From: Silene latifolia | Taxonomy: Eukaryota; Streptophyta; Magnoliopsida; Caryophyllales; Caryophyllaceae | Direction of reading: 5' to 3' | DNA length: 64,000 bases | NCBI RefSeq assembly: GCF_048544455.1 | Contig: NC_133538.1 | Coordinates: 44,159,969 to 44,223,968 of the forward strand | Shown here: piece after piece, positions 21,782-32,425 of the stretch | Layout of the letters: each line of letters begins with the position of its first letter | How positions within the stretch are numbered: position 1 is the stretch's first letter | The notes under the pieces: model-generated | Seen by the model: only the letters and a program-made list of their open reading frames with translations | What the model was told of the DNA's origin: nothing | Databases searched by the model: none | Translations under genes and position numbers: made by a program

Positions 21782-23497
21782 TTGTCCTTTATACGGGTTT
21801 GGGGCTGCGAGGCTTATGTCAAGTGGAGACACGAGGATAAGCTCGGCCCGCGATCGGTCAAGACATACTTTATAGGTTATCCTAAAGGAACACTTGGTCA
21901 TTACTTCTATTCGCCAACCGAACAACGTGTTTTTGTTGCGGCTAGTGCGACATTCTTAGAGAAGGAATTTCTCGAGAATGCAAAGAGTGATAGAACCTTC
22001 GAACTGTCGGAGATTCCAGAACCAAGTACCGAGCAACTATTGGAGGAACCGATTCCTTCAATCCCGGCTGCGGTTAACATTCCTGAGGAACCTAGGAGGT
22101 CGGGAAGAGTCTCTATTCCTCCAGACAGATACATTGGTATGGTCGAGGAACATGACATAGATGACGTTCTACTCTTAACGAGTAGTGAACCCGCAACCTA
22201 TAAAGGTGCCATGACTAGTTCTGACTCAAAGCTATGGCTTGAGGCCATGCAATCCGAGATGGACTCTATGTATGAGAACAACGTATGGGATCTTGTTGAC
22301 TTACCTGCTAAGGTTCGTCCCCTTCAATGCAAATGGCTTTACAAGATAAAGCATTCTGTGGAAGGTCAACAAGATATCTATAAAGCACGACTAGTTGCTA
22401 AAGGTTTCACCCAAGTGCCAGGTTTGCACTACGATGAAATCTTTGCACCCGTAGTCATGTTGCGTTCCATTCGGATTATCTTAGCGATTGCCGCTTTTCA
22501 TGACTATGAAATTTGGCAAATGGATGTGAAAACCGCCTTCTTAAACGGCTTTTTGGAGGAAGAGTTGCACATGGTACAACCCAAAGGTTTCATCGATCCA
22601 CAACATCCTAAGAAAGTGTGCAAGCTTAAGCGTTCCATTTATGGACTTAAGCAAGCATCTCGGAGTTGGAATCATCGCTTCGACCAAGTGATTAAAGAAA
22701 ATGGATTTACTCGATCGGTCGAGGAACCATGTCTTTATATCAAGTCGAGTGGGAGCAAGATTGTCTTCCTAATATTGTATGTCGATGACATACTCCTGAT
22801 TGGGAATGACATACCTCTCTTAACTTCGGTGAAAGTATGGTTGAAAAACCATTTCCAGATGAAAGATCTGGGAGAGGCACAAAGAATTCTAGGCATCCGT
22901 ATCTATCGAGATAGATCACGACGGATGCTATCTCTCAGTCAGGAGTCTTACATAGACAAAGTCCTAGAGAGATTCAGCATGACTAACTCCAAGAAGGGGT
23001 TTCTTCCTATGGCTCCAGGGGTGCATTTGAGCAAGTCTCAGTCACCAGAGACACCGAAAGAGAAAGAGCGCATGACACGGATTCCTTATGCTTCGGCGAT
23101 AGGATCAAGCATGTATGCCATGATATGCACACGTCCGGACATGGCATATGCATTGAGTATGACAAGTCGATTCCAACAGCATCCAGGTGAATCACATTGG
23201 ATGGCTGTCAAGAACATTCTTAAGTACCTACGGAGGACTAAAGATTGGGCATTGACTTATGGAGGCCCTCTAAAGCTATGCGCGACCGGTTCTGCAGATG
23301 CTAGCTTCCAAACGGATCGTGATGACTCGAAATCTCGGTCCGGATTCGTTTTTACTCTTAATGGCGCTGCGATCACCGGAAGAGTTCCAAACAAACTGTT
23401 ACAGCAGATTCTACGACTGAGTCCGAGTACTATGCCGCGTCTGAAGCTACAAAGGAAGCGATATGGATGCGTCAATTCTTACATGGACTATCTGTAG
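21782..23497 (+). pseudogene. pol: Element F integrase end, reverse transcriptase, RNase H start
   Basis: The segment starts in the integrase C-terminal part (VWGCEAYVKWRHEDKLGPRS) and passes through a Pro/Glu-rich linker. Copia reverse transcriptase follows, with WLEAMQSEMDSM, KARLVAKGFTQ, QMDVKTAFLNG, GLKQASRSWN and catalytic LYVDDILLIGN (YVDD at 22778-22789). RNase H begins with SADASFQTDRDD and SGFVFTLNGAAITG. A single missing base near 23395 shifts the frame, and the rest of RNase H is at 23467-23763. No stop codons interrupt the 571 codons. Confidence 0.92.
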
Positions 23498-23763
23498 TGC
23501 CTAGTTCGAATGACCCGATCACCATCTATTGCGACAATAGTGGTGCCATCTTCCAAGCTAAGGAGCCAAAGTCTAGCAACAAGTCTAGACATGTACAACG
23601 GAAAGCTCATCTAATCCGAGATTACGTGGAGCAAAAGGAAGTAGTGATAGAAAAGATTGCTACAGATGATAACATAGCAGATCCTCTCACTAAAGCATTA
23701 CGACAAGATAAGCATGAAGGGCATGTTAATTCCATGGGAATTAAACATGTTCCTAAGTTGTAG
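23467..23763 (+). pseudogene. pol: Element F RNase H, C-terminal end of pol
   Basis: The frame carries ITIYCDNSGAIFQAKEP, RHVQRKAHLIRDYVEQ and TDDNIADPLTKAL, the usual copia RNase H end, and stops at 23761-23763. It is continuous with the previous frame after the single-base break near 23395. Confidence 0.92.
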
Positions 23764-24627
23764 TACTCTTTTATGGATTAGATTCATTCCCTTTTGTACT
23801 CTATACGACATCATCGTTTTGATATTTTATATATATTTTGTTTTTCATGTGGATTTGTACGACAAATTTTGAACACCACAAAGTGAACTGAACGAACATT
23901 ATATTTTTTTCAGTCCTTAATTGCCCACATGAGCTGATAACTCGGCAATTATTTTGTGACGTTGGTTGATGGTGGGTTCAACGAGCCATAAGTCAACCGG
24001 TTGGTGACCAATCACGAGAGGCGATTTATACGGATATTTCGTAGGACACAATTGTGACATCGACGTGGAGTCCTAAATGTTTTATAACATTCGGTGCCCG
24101 GTCGTGGATAGGACTTCCATGGTGATCTTAAGAGTCGATTCTTTTGACTATCGACTGTCTCTTGAGACTAAGGCAGATTTTGGGTGACTTTGGTTTCTTT
24201 CTCACGGTCATCCGTAACAGGGGGCCAAGTAGATTGTTTCTGAGTCATTTCATGTTGCGCTTAGATCGGAAGGAGTTCGAGTTGAAGGAAATATTCAGCC
24301 TTTATCAGGTACTCGATATTTCTCAGGGCCACTCGAGGAGCTGTAACTGAAATGCATGGCCATGCTCGGATACGGATTCGTTTTATCAGTTAAGTTACTC
24401 TCTAGTCGGGGAAACCACTCTTGATCAAGATCGATTGTAAAATACGACCTTTGTGGATCCAGATCTGCAAATTGTTTTACATTGAGTGGGAGGAATTTTA
24501 AATGAATATGAGAATCGGTTATCGCACATACACTTGTACGGACAAGTGGGAGTTTGTTGGAGGTGGTGTCCTCCAGTTAGTGCGGATAACGTCATTGCAC
24601 ATACACTTGTACGGACAAGTGGGAGCT
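23764..24627 (+). other. Element F 3' noncoding region with doubled polypurine/U3 boundary
   Basis: Noncoding. Blocks such as cggtcgtgg, agggccactcgaggag and gaaaccactc match the H 3' end (39390-39725), linking both families. A 29-bp block ending ggacaagtgggag occurs twice (24524-24552 and 24597-24625). The first copy is followed by TTTGTTGGAGGTGGTGTCC, a variant LTR start; the second by the real LTR. Confidence 0.85.
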
Positions 24628-25617
24628 TGTTGGGGCTGGTGTCCTTAACAGTTAGTGCAAGGACTTATAAATCTCTAAAAGGATCAAAGGGTATACTTTT
24701 GTATCATAATCAGTTGGTCCACGTTTATCAATAACGGTTGGCTTGCTAGATAAGTTTGACGTTATTGTCATACAGATGGCGGTGATCAACTGGTCCCTAA
24801 AAGTCACACCTATAGGATACGTTTGAGAAATGTGACGGTATGAAAATACAGTCATGTAGATGCCAAATTTGACTAACCAGTTAGTCTGAGTTATTTGACT
24901 ATTAATTAGTCAAAAATGTGATGTTGAGATATTCTATTTAATACGGATTAAATAAAAATGGCTAAGACGAATTTAACGATTAATTCGTAAGATTGAATAT
25001 AAACGATTTATATTTGATTAATGTATATTGAATATAATTATACAATATTGTCTTTGTCGGACATGTATTAATAATTCAACTAATCCGTATTATTAGTTGA
25101 TGCTTTAATAACCGATAACCGATGACGATTTATAATTAAACCGTGTCATATACATTTAGCGCATTTCGGGTCGTACCACGAGTTTAAGTGAAGAGGAAAT
25201 GGAAAAGCCCATTTCTCTTCCTCTCACTCGGTTTGGCCGAGATTAGGAGAACAAAAGGAGAGCTTCTCCTCTTGCTTAACCTAATTGTCATTTGCTAAAA
25301 CAAATTAGGGTTTTGGGAATTGTCTCTCTCAAAATTCTAGATCTCTCATCTAACCAAAACTCACAAAACAATCCTCTCTATATTGCAAGGCAATTAGAGG
25401 ATTCATTCTAGCACAAGGGCATTTCTCGGACAATCTTGGGTGCAACAATTAGGAGGAGATCTACCTTGATCTCTCATTGCCATTTTGCACTAGGACCGAA
25501 GGTTATTTCTATTGCTTAATCGTTCTTCGTTATATTTCGTTTATGACCTTTATTCACATGTTAAATTTACGTTATAATCCTTAAATTTAAAGGGTCTTAT
25601 ACGGATATTACCCTACA
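24628..25617 (+). repeat. Element F 3' LTR
   Basis: 990 bp, preceded by the polypurine tract gtgggag and followed by target duplication aacta (25618-25622). Nearly identical to the 5' LTR. Confidence 0.95.
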
Positions 25618-25622
25618 AACTA

Positions 25623-27757
25623 GTACCATTAAATCCTGAGATCAAGAAATCCTTGCGCGAGTTGAGACGATCACAAAGGGTATTACCGACAGAGGAAGAG
25701 CTGAGTACTCTGTCAAGCTACTACGAGAACGCTCTGTTCGAAGAACATCCACCTACATCTCCTGCTTCAATTTCTTGGTAGAGACGTTACTTCTCCGAAA
25801 ATCCCAGTCATGGTGAAGAAGCAACCATTGCTAGTCACTCGGAGCCTACAGGCTGCGAATCTCTACAAAGGATTCGAACTACACCGGGAGGCGAGAAAAT
25901 TCGAGCAAAGCCTTCCTATATTAACCTGGTTGAGAGAAACCAGTTCGGGGGAGCCGCAAATGAAGATGCAGCCAAGCACATGGAGATTTTTATTGAATAT
26001 TGCTGCTCTATACCCCCGCCGGCCGGTGTCACCCAAGATTAGATCAAGGAGACCATGTTCATTTTCTCCCTTCGTGATGCTGCAAAAGAGTGGTATAGAG
26101 ATCTGGACCGAGCCGCTCATGGGATCACCGACTGGAATTCCTTAGCCCTGGCATTCTAAAAAAAGTACTTCTCTGCCTCAAAGACGAATGCCATTAGAGC
26201 TCAGATCACGAGCTTTAAACAAGGGCCTGATGAGAAATTTCATGAAGCATGGGTCCGTTTCAAGAAACTGGTGCGAACCATACCGCACCATGGGTTCGAA
26301 AAATGGAGTCTTTGCAACCGTTCTATAATGGGTCAGTATGACGATCGAGGGCTATTTTGGATCTTTGCGACCAATGGCCGATTTGCTGAGAACATGGGAG
26401 AGACTAAGGGGTGGAAGATCATCGATGATTTGGCCACTCATAAGGCTGAATATGGGAATTCGAGAGGAAACCAGAGGAGAGCTGCTGAATCTTCCTCTGT
26501 TGCTGCACTAGAAGCTCTCACTGCAAGGTTTGCCAAATATGAATTGGGAGGAGCTTCAAAAGGTGGGATGTACCATGTTAACGCTGTTTCAGACGGTCCT
26601 TTTGTCTGTAGATGATGTGGAGCTGAGGGGCATATCTCAGAAAATTGTTCTGTCGCCTTTGAGTCTTGTGCTGCCTTTCAACACTATAGGCAGACAAACA
26701 CGTACTATGAGCCGAATGTCCACCCCAACTAGAGGTGGAGTAGCCAAAATGTCCTGAATCCGACTCAACCTCCACAACATCAGCAACAGCAAGCTTATGT
26801 GCCCCCTCATCATAAGCAACAACAATACCAAAAACCTCCCTATGTGCCGCAGCAGCAACAATCCCAGAATTCCGATTTTGCCGAGTTTAAGAACTTGTTG
26901 CTGAAGGAGTCCCAAGCTAGAGAGGCCGGGATGAAGCTACTAGAGAGCCAAATTGCTCAATTGGCTAGTAAGAGTACCACTCAAGCTCCCGGACACTTGC
27001 CGACTCAAACTGACCAGAAAGAGACCCTGAATGCCATTACTTTGAGGAGTGGGTCTACCCTGGAGGGGCCTGCTATGGTCGAGGATGCCCCTGAAAAGAA
27101 TGAGGCGGAACCGAGTCAAAAGAAAGCTTTAACGAAAAATAACAAGAACAAGGCGTCTACCAGGTATATCAGTCGATCGATCGATATACCCTGTCGATCG
27201 GCCGATATGCGGGTTACAGGAGCTTCGAATCAGTACATCTCGGTCGATCGACTGAGAAAGGTGGTCGATCAACTGAGACCCCTGCTGATATTGATAAATT
27301 TCGTCCTTCAATGCCCGATAATTTAAGAGACCATTTGTTCCGGGGTTAGACAACTCCGAAAGTATTGGGGCAAGACCCGAGTGCTAATGGGTCCGTCCCG
27401 ATTCCGAAGTTCAACCCAATATCGGTCAATGGCTCACATTTGAGACAGTCTGAGGAGGGTTCAAGCTTCAATAGGGAGAAGGTGGTGGACTTTCAACCTA
27501 TGTCCACGGATGCCCGCATGCGAGACTTAGAAGAGAGGGCTAAGGTACTTCTCTCAGCCCCATATCCAGAGAAACTAGTGCCGACAAAGGAACAGGTATC
27601 TTTCAATAAATTTGAAAAGGTTATTCTTAGTTTGAATGTACAAGTCCCTTTCCTTGAGTTGGTCAATCAAGTGCCTGCCTACACTAAATTCATGAAACAA
27701 CTCCTGTCTAAGAAAAAGTCACTTGAAAATGTGCATACTGTCGAATTAACCAAATAG
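25623..27757 (+). pseudogene. gag: Element G gag, remainder
   Basis: Athila gag continuing after the F insertion. The first block runs to a TAG at about 25782. A capsid block follows in shifting frames (AAKEWYRDL near 26085, ITSFKQGPDEKFHEAW near 26205). The zinc knuckle at about 26606-26650 (CGAEGHISENC) has TGA just after its first Cys. A Gln/Pro-rich stretch (YQKPPYVPQQQQSQN), a LLESQIAQLASKS coiled block and LNAITLRSGSTLEGP come next, then a linker into LNVQVPFLELVNQVPAYTKFMKQLL near 27640-27710, a block typical just before protease. At least five breaks. The palindrome cassette is embedded in frame at 27165-27277. Confidence 0.85.
27165..27277. repeat. AGTCGATCGACT cassette inside G gag
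   Basis: Same layout as in the LTRs: palindromes (tcgatcgatcga, tgtcgatcggcc), then gcgggttacaggagct, then two more palindromes (one decayed to gtcgatcaac). It lies in an open gag frame, translated as SRSIDIPCRSADM and ISVDRLRKVV. Confidence 0.88.
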
Positions 27758-28673
27758 TCATGCTCTTATTTGTCTCACACTGCACCCCATAAGCTAGAGG
27801 ACCCGGGTAGCTTTTCTGTTCCTTGCAATATAGGTACCTTCTCTATCGAGAAGGCATTATGTGACTTAGGAGCTAGTATAAGCGTCATGCCTTTGAGTCT
27901 AGCTAGGAAGCTGAAACTAACTAGATTCGCAGCGATGTGATATGACAAGACAGGATGGTGACCGATCTGCGGTCCAGCCAATAGGAGTCTTAGAGGACAT
28001 CCCTGTCCAAATAGGGATGTTTTTCTTCCCCGTCGACTTCGTTGTACTAGATATGCCTGAGGATGCCCACATACCTATCATTCTAGGTAGGCCGTTTCTG
28101 CACACTGCTGGTGCAGTCATAGATGTTGGTCTAGGTACCTTGACCTTCAAAGTGGGGAAGCATTCTATTGTCTTTGCCCAACCTTCTAAGAAAAAGGACC
28201 CCATGTGGCCTGTGACTTGTAACACCGTTTCTGACAAGAAATCGTACTCTGTGCTTCCTGATTTACCTATCTCTATTCCTGTTGTAACCCCTCCGCCCCA
28301 GATTGGGAGCAAATTGGAGGAATATTTGTCTATTTCTGATATTGCAGGAGCTGGTTTGGGGAAGGAAGAGCTGCAAGTCACTCCAGCCGTAAAGAAGCCA
28401 ATCGTTTCACGAGGAGGTCTTGGTTGCCTTAGCTATGCCACTGATGAGGAAGTTAATGATGAGCCGGTCAAGGCAAGGGAGTCTGACTTGGACTTTGATG
28501 AGCAAGAAGAGGTCATCGACTGGGGAGATGATGAAAGTGTTGATCCGTTGAGCCATACGGACGTGGAAGCTAAGAAGGGTGCAGCTGAGAAGATAAGCAC
28601 CGTTGAGGCTACCTCGAGTAGCCAGAAGCCGACGAAGTGGGCCATTCCGTGGCCGTTCTTGATCAACTACTAG
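27758..28673 (+). pseudogene. Element G aspartic protease and C-terminal tail
   Basis: The N-terminal half (27770-27940) has KALCDLGASISVMPLSL, the Athila protease active-site block with DLG in place of the usual DTG or DSG. A TGA at 27938 and a frame change follow. The second half, open from 27942 to 28673 (243 codons), has DIPVQIGMFFFPVDF and IILGRPFLHTAGAVID, the second signature of the fold, then an acidic tail ending FLINY. Element C has the same block order at 56040-56390. In complete elements reverse transcriptase would follow; here noncoding DNA does. Confidence 0.85.
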
Positions 28674-28908
28674 TTGATCACATATTTTCCAAACTTTTTA
28701 TTTGCTTTTGTTAGACACTTTTTATTGCTTTTGTGTGCGCGAAACTTCGCATTTTATTTTGCTTGCTTAGGATTTTATGCGTTTTAGACTTTATTTTGGG
28801 TTTTGCGCAATTTTGGGCGTGTATTATTGTGCATTTGCAGGTTTTTAGACCGCTTTAGCTCAAGTAATTGAGCGAATAAGAAGAAATAAGAAGTAACAGC
28901 AGTATTTT

Positions 28909-29017
28909 CAGTCGATCGACTGGCCTGAGTGGTCGATCGACTGATCTGCAGGTTCCAGGAGCTACTGTTCCTTTCACCTCGGTCGATCGACTGAGTGATG
29001 TGGTCGATCGACCGACC
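28909..29017. repeat. AGTCGATCGACT cassette in G 3' noncoding DNA
   Basis: Two palindrome pairs around ctgcaggttccaggagctac, the same arrangement as in the G LTR and gag. Confidence 0.9.
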
Positions 29018-30176
29018 TACACTGCTGTACCTGTTTACGACCTCTCTCCTGCTATGTTTGGTCGATTTGCTGACTTAAGGGAGTTTTCTACTCCACTTTA
29101 TCTTCCGTCATTTATTTATTTCTTCTATTTTTCTCAATTTTTCACATAATACCGCTTCATTATTGTCTTTCTCGATTTTATGCGTGGTATTTTGTTTGTC
29201 TTTTCAGGTACTTATTAGTAGCACTGCTGGCTACTGAAACCTCCTAGCTCACGCTGGTTTGGGGAGGTTTCCTTTGCTGCGCTCAAAGTCTTGTGAGTTC
29301 CCGAGTTCCACTTCACGTCATTTTTATTTGTTTACTTTCTCGCAAATTCCCATTTCTCTTTTCTTCATTACTTGATTTTGCACAATAGGGACATTGTGCG
29401 ATTTGGTTTGGGGAAGGGTTTTGCGTCGCATATCATTTGCTTGCATTCACGTTTACATTCTGTTTTGCATTGTTTATTTCATTCTTATATTCAAAAAATT
29501 CAAAAATTGAAAAAATTTCAAAAATTTCAATAAAATGCACGTTTATTTTAGCATATAGGTCGAGTCGGAACGGTAATATTTCAAGGATGATACTGCATTC
29601 GCATTTGTTTTGCCTAAGCCTTGCTTGATTAACATGTTATTAGTAGAATCGTATAAGTGCATATCTACGAGTTTTCGTTAAATTTCTTGCTGAACTTGAG
29701 ACTTGACTTTGAAAATTGGCAAACTAAATCATATTTCTGAGATTTAGAGCCTATAACTGGTGACATCTATGACCGGTTTATTTAGGAATGTGAGTAGTAC
29801 TCCTTATAAGACATGTCATATCAATTTGCATAAATATGAACTTAATCTGCTTAATAGCTGTATGCATTCGGTTTGTGGTTAGTTGACACATGTGGTAGAG
29901 GTTTCCCCTTATTCGTTTTGCCCATGAACTCCACACTGCCAAAAATATCCTTTTTGTCCCATTTACTACATCCTACATTTAGCCTGCCTTTGTCAAGCTA
30001 GTAGTCCGTGTCCTTGGGATTGTTACTTAGTTTTTGGTTGTAAATGCTCTCATTGAGATTTAGTTGGGAGAATGAAAAGAAAGGAAAGAAAGAAACAAAG
30101 TTGAAAAGAAAAGAAAAGAAGTGAAAAAGAAATTATTCGAAAAAAGAAAGAAAAAGAGGTTCTGTACTGTTGAAGC

Positions 30177-30211
30177 GGTCGATCGACTGGCACCATAGGT
30201 CGATCGACTGA
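30177..30211. repeat. Palindrome pair downstream of purine tract (G)
   Basis: ggtcgatcgactgg and ggtcgatcgactga lie 20 bp apart, directly after the GAAA-rich tract. Confidence 0.85.
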
Positions 30212-30875
30212 GGTTCGAGAAAAAGAAATCAAATTCGCATAATTCAAATCCTTATCTTTTGGCGATTTTTGCTCCCATGTTTTATTCTTATCTTATGGGG
30301 AGTTAGTTGATTACCTTTATACCTGGAGATTGTGAGATTTGTGCTTGCTATAGCACCGTTTCATTTGTTTTTGAGCAAGAAGTTGGATGTTGCCATATGG
30401 TTCCGTTTCGGTACTAGCTTGATCACCTGTACCTCCACTTTTCCATAAATGTTTTGCCTCTTCTTACCCATACCTCACATATCCCATATATACCTCGGCA
30501 TGTGTCACGGTCTTTTGTTGGTTGGAATGCGTATGTACGGTTGTAGAGATTGTTTTCATATTAGATTGCAGGCATGTTCTTATAGGTCGTAGTTAGGTGA
30601 GTGTCACTACAAATGAATTCTTTCTATCTTTACATTATTCACCTGTGCTTATTTGAGTGATATGAGCGACCCGTGAGAGTCCAATTTGATAAGTCTCTAT
30701 AGTTGACGGTTCAGTAGTTTTAACGACTCCATAACTCGTTTGCATGATTCATTTGCTAATTGATTGTTGGTTGTGCATTAAATTGGTTTAGGCTTTACAT
30801 GTTGCATTTCGCTCTGAGATTGAACTCGTTCCATTAGGTCATTAGATCGAGTCTTGTTCTTCCTTGGGGACAAGA

Positions 30876-30897
30876 AAGGGTTTGGTTTGGGGAAGTT
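30876..30897 (+). promoter_or_regulatory. Polypurine tract of G
   Basis: A run reading aagggtttggtttggggaag, plus tt, directly before TGATGCGTG of the 3' LTR. Confidence 0.88.
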
Positions 30898-32420
30898 TGA
30901 TGCGTGTCTTTTATATGATGTTTTACGTCCCATTTTACACGCATTTCAGAGTTCATTCATGTAGTTTACGCTATATTTCTCCCTATTTCCGTCTACTTCC
31001 GTATTTTTGTACATTATTGCAGAAATGTGAAGAATTCAACGGAAATTGAGCTAAATCCGTCCCCGACTATTCTGCATTGCAATTGACGTGAAGTATTGAC
31101 TCAAGGAATGAGCTTGGTGCGCATTTCAAAGCCCGAAAGACAAATCCACGAGATTATAGAAGTCAAGTAGCAGCTCAAGCAGTCGATCGACCACTACCAT
31201 CAGTCGATCGACCAACCTGCGGGTTCCAGAAGCTACTGTACACTGAAGAGCAGTCGATCGACTGCCATGCTTAGTCGATCGACCAAGCTGCTATCCCAGA
31301 CGAGAATTAAAAGATCGAGGAACTTGAAGCCCATTATGTTTAGGTTTTGATAATAAGTGTTACGTATGTTTGCTATATAACATAACCTAGAACATCAGAT
31401 ACATCTATCTAGTTTTTATTCAGAAATTCATCAGTTTTACATTGAGTTTTCATTAGCTTTAATAATTAGGGTTCGGGATATTATTTTCGCATTGGATTTT
31501 CATTCATACTTCTAATCATTCCGTTACTATTCTTCTGCAATTTTCGGTATTCCTTCCGTTCTACTTTCAGCTCATCTATATTCGTTATTAGTATAGAATT
31601 GCTAGTTAGGTTCCCGAAACCGTTTTATCGCTTTATGTTAATTGTTTGTTCTACTATTTTTAGCATGAATTCAGTAGTCTTTATCGTCAATGTTATTGTT
31701 ATTTTCGCCATAGCCATGAGTTGCTAAATCAATTGTGCTAGCATGTAGGGAAATTATAGCGTAGGCGGCGTAGTATTAATTTGGACTGAAATCGGGTGTC
31801 AGTCGATCGACTGCCATACCTGGTCGATCGACTGACCACGTGAGGTTACCTTTCGTTTTAATTGATTTTAATGTTGTATTTAACGAATCGAATGCATGCA
31901 ACCAATTAGATGCTTAATTTATGACTGCTCATTAGATCGAAAGATAGGGAAAGATGTTAGATCACCAATTAAAATGACTAAACTATGCTGAGATCGAAAG
32001 ATAGGTAAAGTTTAGATTATTAGTCACTTTTCAGGACGAGAGTCAATATTAGTGATATTAGGGACTTATAGCGATATCGAAAGATGCTATCTGTTAAGAG
32101 TGGACCGAGAGGACCTCTTTATTTCCCGCCTCATGTGTTTGATTTAGACCTGTTTAATATGCTGCCGCCGAAACTATAACGAACCGACCATCCTAGTACC
32201 TCTTTTATACTTGATTTTATATATTTCATTAGTTTACTTTTCTTTTATTGTTATTAGCTATAGACCAAACCCAATCAAACTCCCACCTTTTGTTACCTTT
32301 GACCGAATTTAAACAACTAGAAATTACGTCTGCCTCTCTGCGGTTCGACCCGACTGCCGCTAGCTATAGTTGTAGCTGGAGTTTATAAATATTATTTTTG
32401 ACACCTCACGACGGGTATCA
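30898..32420 (+). repeat. Element G 3' LTR
   Basis: 1523 bp with palindrome cassette at 31181-31286 and pair at 31800-31834. It is followed by target duplication ctaga (32421-32425). A few dozen differences from the 5' LTR, chiefly C/T and G/A. Confidence 0.95.
31181..31286. repeat. AGTCGATCGACT cassette, G 3' LTR
   Basis: Same four palindromes and spacer as 15372-15476. Confidence 0.9.
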
Positions 32421-32425
32421 CTAGA

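Larger units (their letters stand above)
16764..25617 (+). mobile_element. Element F: full-length, very young Ty1/copia element
   Basis: 8854 bp with 990-bp LTRs (16764-17753 and 24628-25617), target duplication aacta (16759-16763 and 25618-25622), iMet-type primer site and polypurine tract. By eye the two LTRs differ at three positions, about 99.7% identity. Gag, protease, integrase, reverse transcriptase and RNase H are in copia order. It is inserted in gag of element G. Despite its youth the coding region carries many frame breaks. Confidence 0.95.
28674..30897 (+). other. Element G 3' noncoding region
   Basis: 2.2 kb without a gene; pol and ORF2 are missing. It contains the palindrome cassette (28909-29017), polypurine-like modules at 29254-29268 and 29401-29416, a GAAA-rich purine tract (about 30065-30165), another palindrome pair (30177-30211) and the final polypurine tract (30876-30897). 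The order of these elements matches int1 and int2 on the other strand. Confidence 0.8.
15090..32420 (+). mobile_element. Element G: Athila-type element with gag and protease only
   Basis: A 17.3-kb span including nested F; about 8.5 kb without it. LTRs start TGATGCGTGTC and end GACGGGTATCA, with target duplication ctaga at 15085-15089 and 32421-32425. It has the tRNA-Asp primer site, gag (split by F), protease, long 3' noncoding DNA and polypurine tract. There is no reverse transcriptase, RNase H, integrase or ORF2. LTR copies differ at a few dozen sites, mostly transitions, so G is clearly older than F, as the nesting requires. Confidence 0.92.
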
